Shown here piece by piece: positions 62,412 to 64,000 of a stretch of DNA of 64,000 bases (the stretch's first letter is position 1; every line of letters starts with the position of its first letter). Both the position numbers and the translations under genes were made by a program. This DNA is from Chloroflexota bacterium (lineage in GTDB: Bacteria > Chloroflexota > Dehalococcoidia > Lucifugimonadales > GCA-2719675): positions 1 through 64,000 of the forward strand of contig PBID01000003.1 of the NCBI GenBank assembly GCA_002719675.1, in the 5' to 3' direction. The notes under the pieces were generated by a model, which was not told where the DNA came from, ran no database searches, and saw nothing but the letters and a program-made list of their open reading frames with translations.

Positions 62412-64000
62412 TTATTCTCTTATCCGATAAATTTTGATCTCATCATTTTCAAAAACAACATCCATGTAACTATCAAACTTTTCAGGATTGTCAATTTGAT
62501 ATTTTTTTATCTCTCTAGGACCAACAATTACGTGTGAAACACTGTACTTTTGCAACAACCCTAAAACATAATTCATATCATTACTTTTATATATATTAAA
62601 AACATCTTGCTCTCTGTAATAAATCTCCTCTGTTTGATTCCTCCATTGAGCTTGATGCCCTGGCCATCCTAAAATAGTTGGCACACCTGTAAAAGACGAA
62701 ATACGTCCATAATCAGAATAATCATTCCCTACAGCCTCTACAATACCATCAATTTCTGTAATATTTTTTGAAACAAAATTAATTGCTTCATATTCGTTAA
62801 AAGATTGATTTTTCAGGTATTCAACACCATCTAATGTTTTAACGTATGGTTTTTGAAATTTATTTATAGGAGCAACAATTGTGTAATAAAATAAAATCAA
62901 TAAAACTACAGATGTTGAAATTACCCAAAAATTAACTAAGTGATTTGTAAAAACTCCAGCAAAAAATTTTAAATTTAGCGAAATACCCAAAACCAGACCA
63001 GAAGCTATCGAAAAAATTATCCAACTTTGAAAATAAAGCTTAAAAACTGTGTTCATTCGTGCAAATCCATTTACAAAAATATCATCTAAATAAATCAATT
63101 CTGGGACTATTAATAACAATAATGAGAAACAAATTAATGTAACAGTTAATATTTCAATCTGTTCTGAAAATCTTGAAACTAAATTCATAGATATAGAATA
63201 AACACCAAGAAATATAAATATATAAACTGGAATAATTTGAAAAAATCTACCAAATAACTCGCTACTAACTTTGCCATTTTCCATAAATAAATATGCCCAA
63301 ACACTAAAAATAAGTGAAACCAAAAACATTGATAATAAGAATATATTAACTGAGAATTTCAGATTTAAACTTCTTATAAAAAAATAAACCAAAAATGGCA
63401 AAGTAATAAGAAAAAACAACAACCAAACTGATAAAAACTGACCCCAATTTGAATTTGGCCCAATAAATACTTCAATATGGAAATCAGCTCCATATATAGA
63501 ACTTAAAAATGGCAAAATTGATATGAACGATACGCTAAATACCGTAAAAAATGTTATTAATGCACCTATTATAAAATAAAAGAAATTTTTCCCTCGAAAA
63601 ATTATGATCTGCACTAATATTAAAACAAAAAATAAGCCGATCAAAACTGGATAATCCCACAAATTTATAAATCCTACACATCCTAAAACCAGACCAGTAA
63701 AAAAAATCTTTAAAAAAGTTGAAAAATTATTAAACTTAACAATTTCAGGAAAAAATTTAAACAATTCTATAATTAATGAAAGGCAGAGTAATACGAATGG
63801 CATAGCCATCAAATGAGGATGCAAATCTCCTACAATAAATGAAAAAAATGGAAACTCATTAATCGTATAATCTTTCAACACACCTGCTTCAGAAAATCCT
63901 ATTACTCTTGAAGTATCCCACCACCAAGAAGGATTAAGAGAATTAATGCTATCAATAGGATTAAAAAATGAATTGATTAAGCCTCCTGAAAATAGCAACC
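62412..64000 (-). CDS. DUF2298 membrane protein (TIGR03662 family), 5' end outside window
   Basis: The frame is open to the right edge, so the N-terminus is missing; 528 or so residues are visible. The family core is WWWDTSRVIG, TINEFPFFSFIVGDLHPHLMAMPF, then repeated membrane helices and a C-terminal soluble part with VGNDYSDYGRISSFTGVPTILGWPGHQAQWRN. TIGR03662 proteins are large multi-span proteins next to Agl23-like genes. The local Met at 63998 is unlikely to be the start, since typical members extend well upstream. It forms one unit with the Agl23-like gene. Confidence 0.88.
   Translation of the reverse strand, partial: LLFSGGLINSFFNPIDSINSLNPSWWWDTSRVIGFSEAGVLKDYTINEFPFFSFIVGDLHPHLMAMPFVLLCLSLIIELFKFFPEIVKFNNFSTFLKIFFTGLVLGCVGFINLWDYPVLIGLFFVLILVQIIIFRGKNFFYFIIGALITFFTVFSVSFISILPFLSSIYGADFHIEVFIGPNSNWGQFLSVWLLFFLITLPFLVYFFIRSLNLKFSVNIFLLSMFLVSLIFSVWAYLFMENGKVSSELFGRFFQIIPVYIFIFLGVYSISMNLVSRFSEQIEILTVTLICFSLLLLIVPELIYLDDIFVNGFARMNTVFKLYFQSWIIFSIASGLVLGISLNLKFFAGVFTNHLVNFWVISTSVVLLILFYYTIVAPINKFQKPYVKTLDGVEYLKNQSFNEYEAINFVSKNITEIDGIVEAVGNDYSDYGRISSFTGVPTILGWPGHQAQWRNQTEEIYYREQDVFNIYKSNDMNYVLGLLQKYSVSHVIVGPREIKKYQIDNPEKFDSYMDVVFENDEIKIYRIRE

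Overview
This is about 64 kb of an AT-rich bacterial chromosome (by eye roughly one third G+C). It is dense with genes and has one tRNA gene, and I see no rRNA, transposase, phage gene or CRISPR array. The best taxonomic guess is a low-GC marine member of Chloroflexota (SAR202/Dehalococcoidia-like). That is an inference from several things: a paired Agl23-like (TIGR03663) and DUF2298 (TIGR03662) membrane gene set, families known mainly from Chloroflexota and archaea; a transketolase split into two genes; a GuaB3-type IMP dehydrogenase-like protein; and a split B12-dependent mutase. TTG start codons are unusually common and sigma-70-like promoters of TTGAC(A/T)-16/18-TATAAT type recur in the gaps.

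Layout, left part (1-16.6 kb). A secreted Thr/Ala-rich surface protein runs off the left edge (minus strand, GTG start at 558) and has a long promoter-bearing leader. Then come rho with its own long leader, pyrG, an FAH-family sugar-acid-type enzyme, sucCD with a tRNA-Ser upstream, ffh and rsmG. A TPP riboswitch heads an SSS-family transporter (ThiV-like) and thiD, a compact unit for salvage of the thiamin pyrimidine HMP. It is followed by an ornithine cyclodeaminase-family gene, prfA-prmC and the convergent guaB3.

Middle part (16.7-42 kb). queG, recA, tilS and a convergent nicotinate phosphoribosyltransferase are followed by a previously uncalled 56-residue membrane protein and a carbon operon (split transketolase, class I FBPase, class I aldolase, rdgB) and moaA. 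On the minus strand an SRPBCC protein, both methylmalonyl-CoA mutase subunits, the epimerase and a DUF971 protein form a propionate/methylmalonyl unit that delivers succinyl-CoA, the substrate of SucCD. Then come ruvB with an overlapping ALG5-like glycosyltransferase, trpA, aroH, aroG, a small helix-turn/ribbon-like protein, a DrrAB-type ABC exporter, a lipoprotein, fabF, folC, and a GNAT/NUDIX overlapping pair.

Right part (42.2-64 kb). A pyrimidine operon (pyrR-pyrB-pyrC-carA-HAD-carB) begins with a textbook-looking attenuator whose two stems are mutually exclusive and whose terminator carries the pyrR ribosome-binding site. Next is rpsF-ssb-rpsR, with S18 carrying a repeat-built tail. It is followed by a nuoEFG-type NADH-oxidising module whose NuoG looks like a formate dehydrogenase that has lost its catalytic Cys/Sec. 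A likely surface-glycan cluster closes the window: FAD oxidoreductase, flippase-like protein, SDR, Agl23-like protein and a DUF2298 protein cut by the right edge.

Most of the window is housekeeping. The places most worth a second look are the pyr attenuator (42314-42390), the surface protein and its leader (1-951), the envelope-glycan cluster (56963-64000), the NuoEFG module, the S18 tail, the Ffh GTPase substitution, and the palindromes placed exactly on the stop codons of convergent genes.
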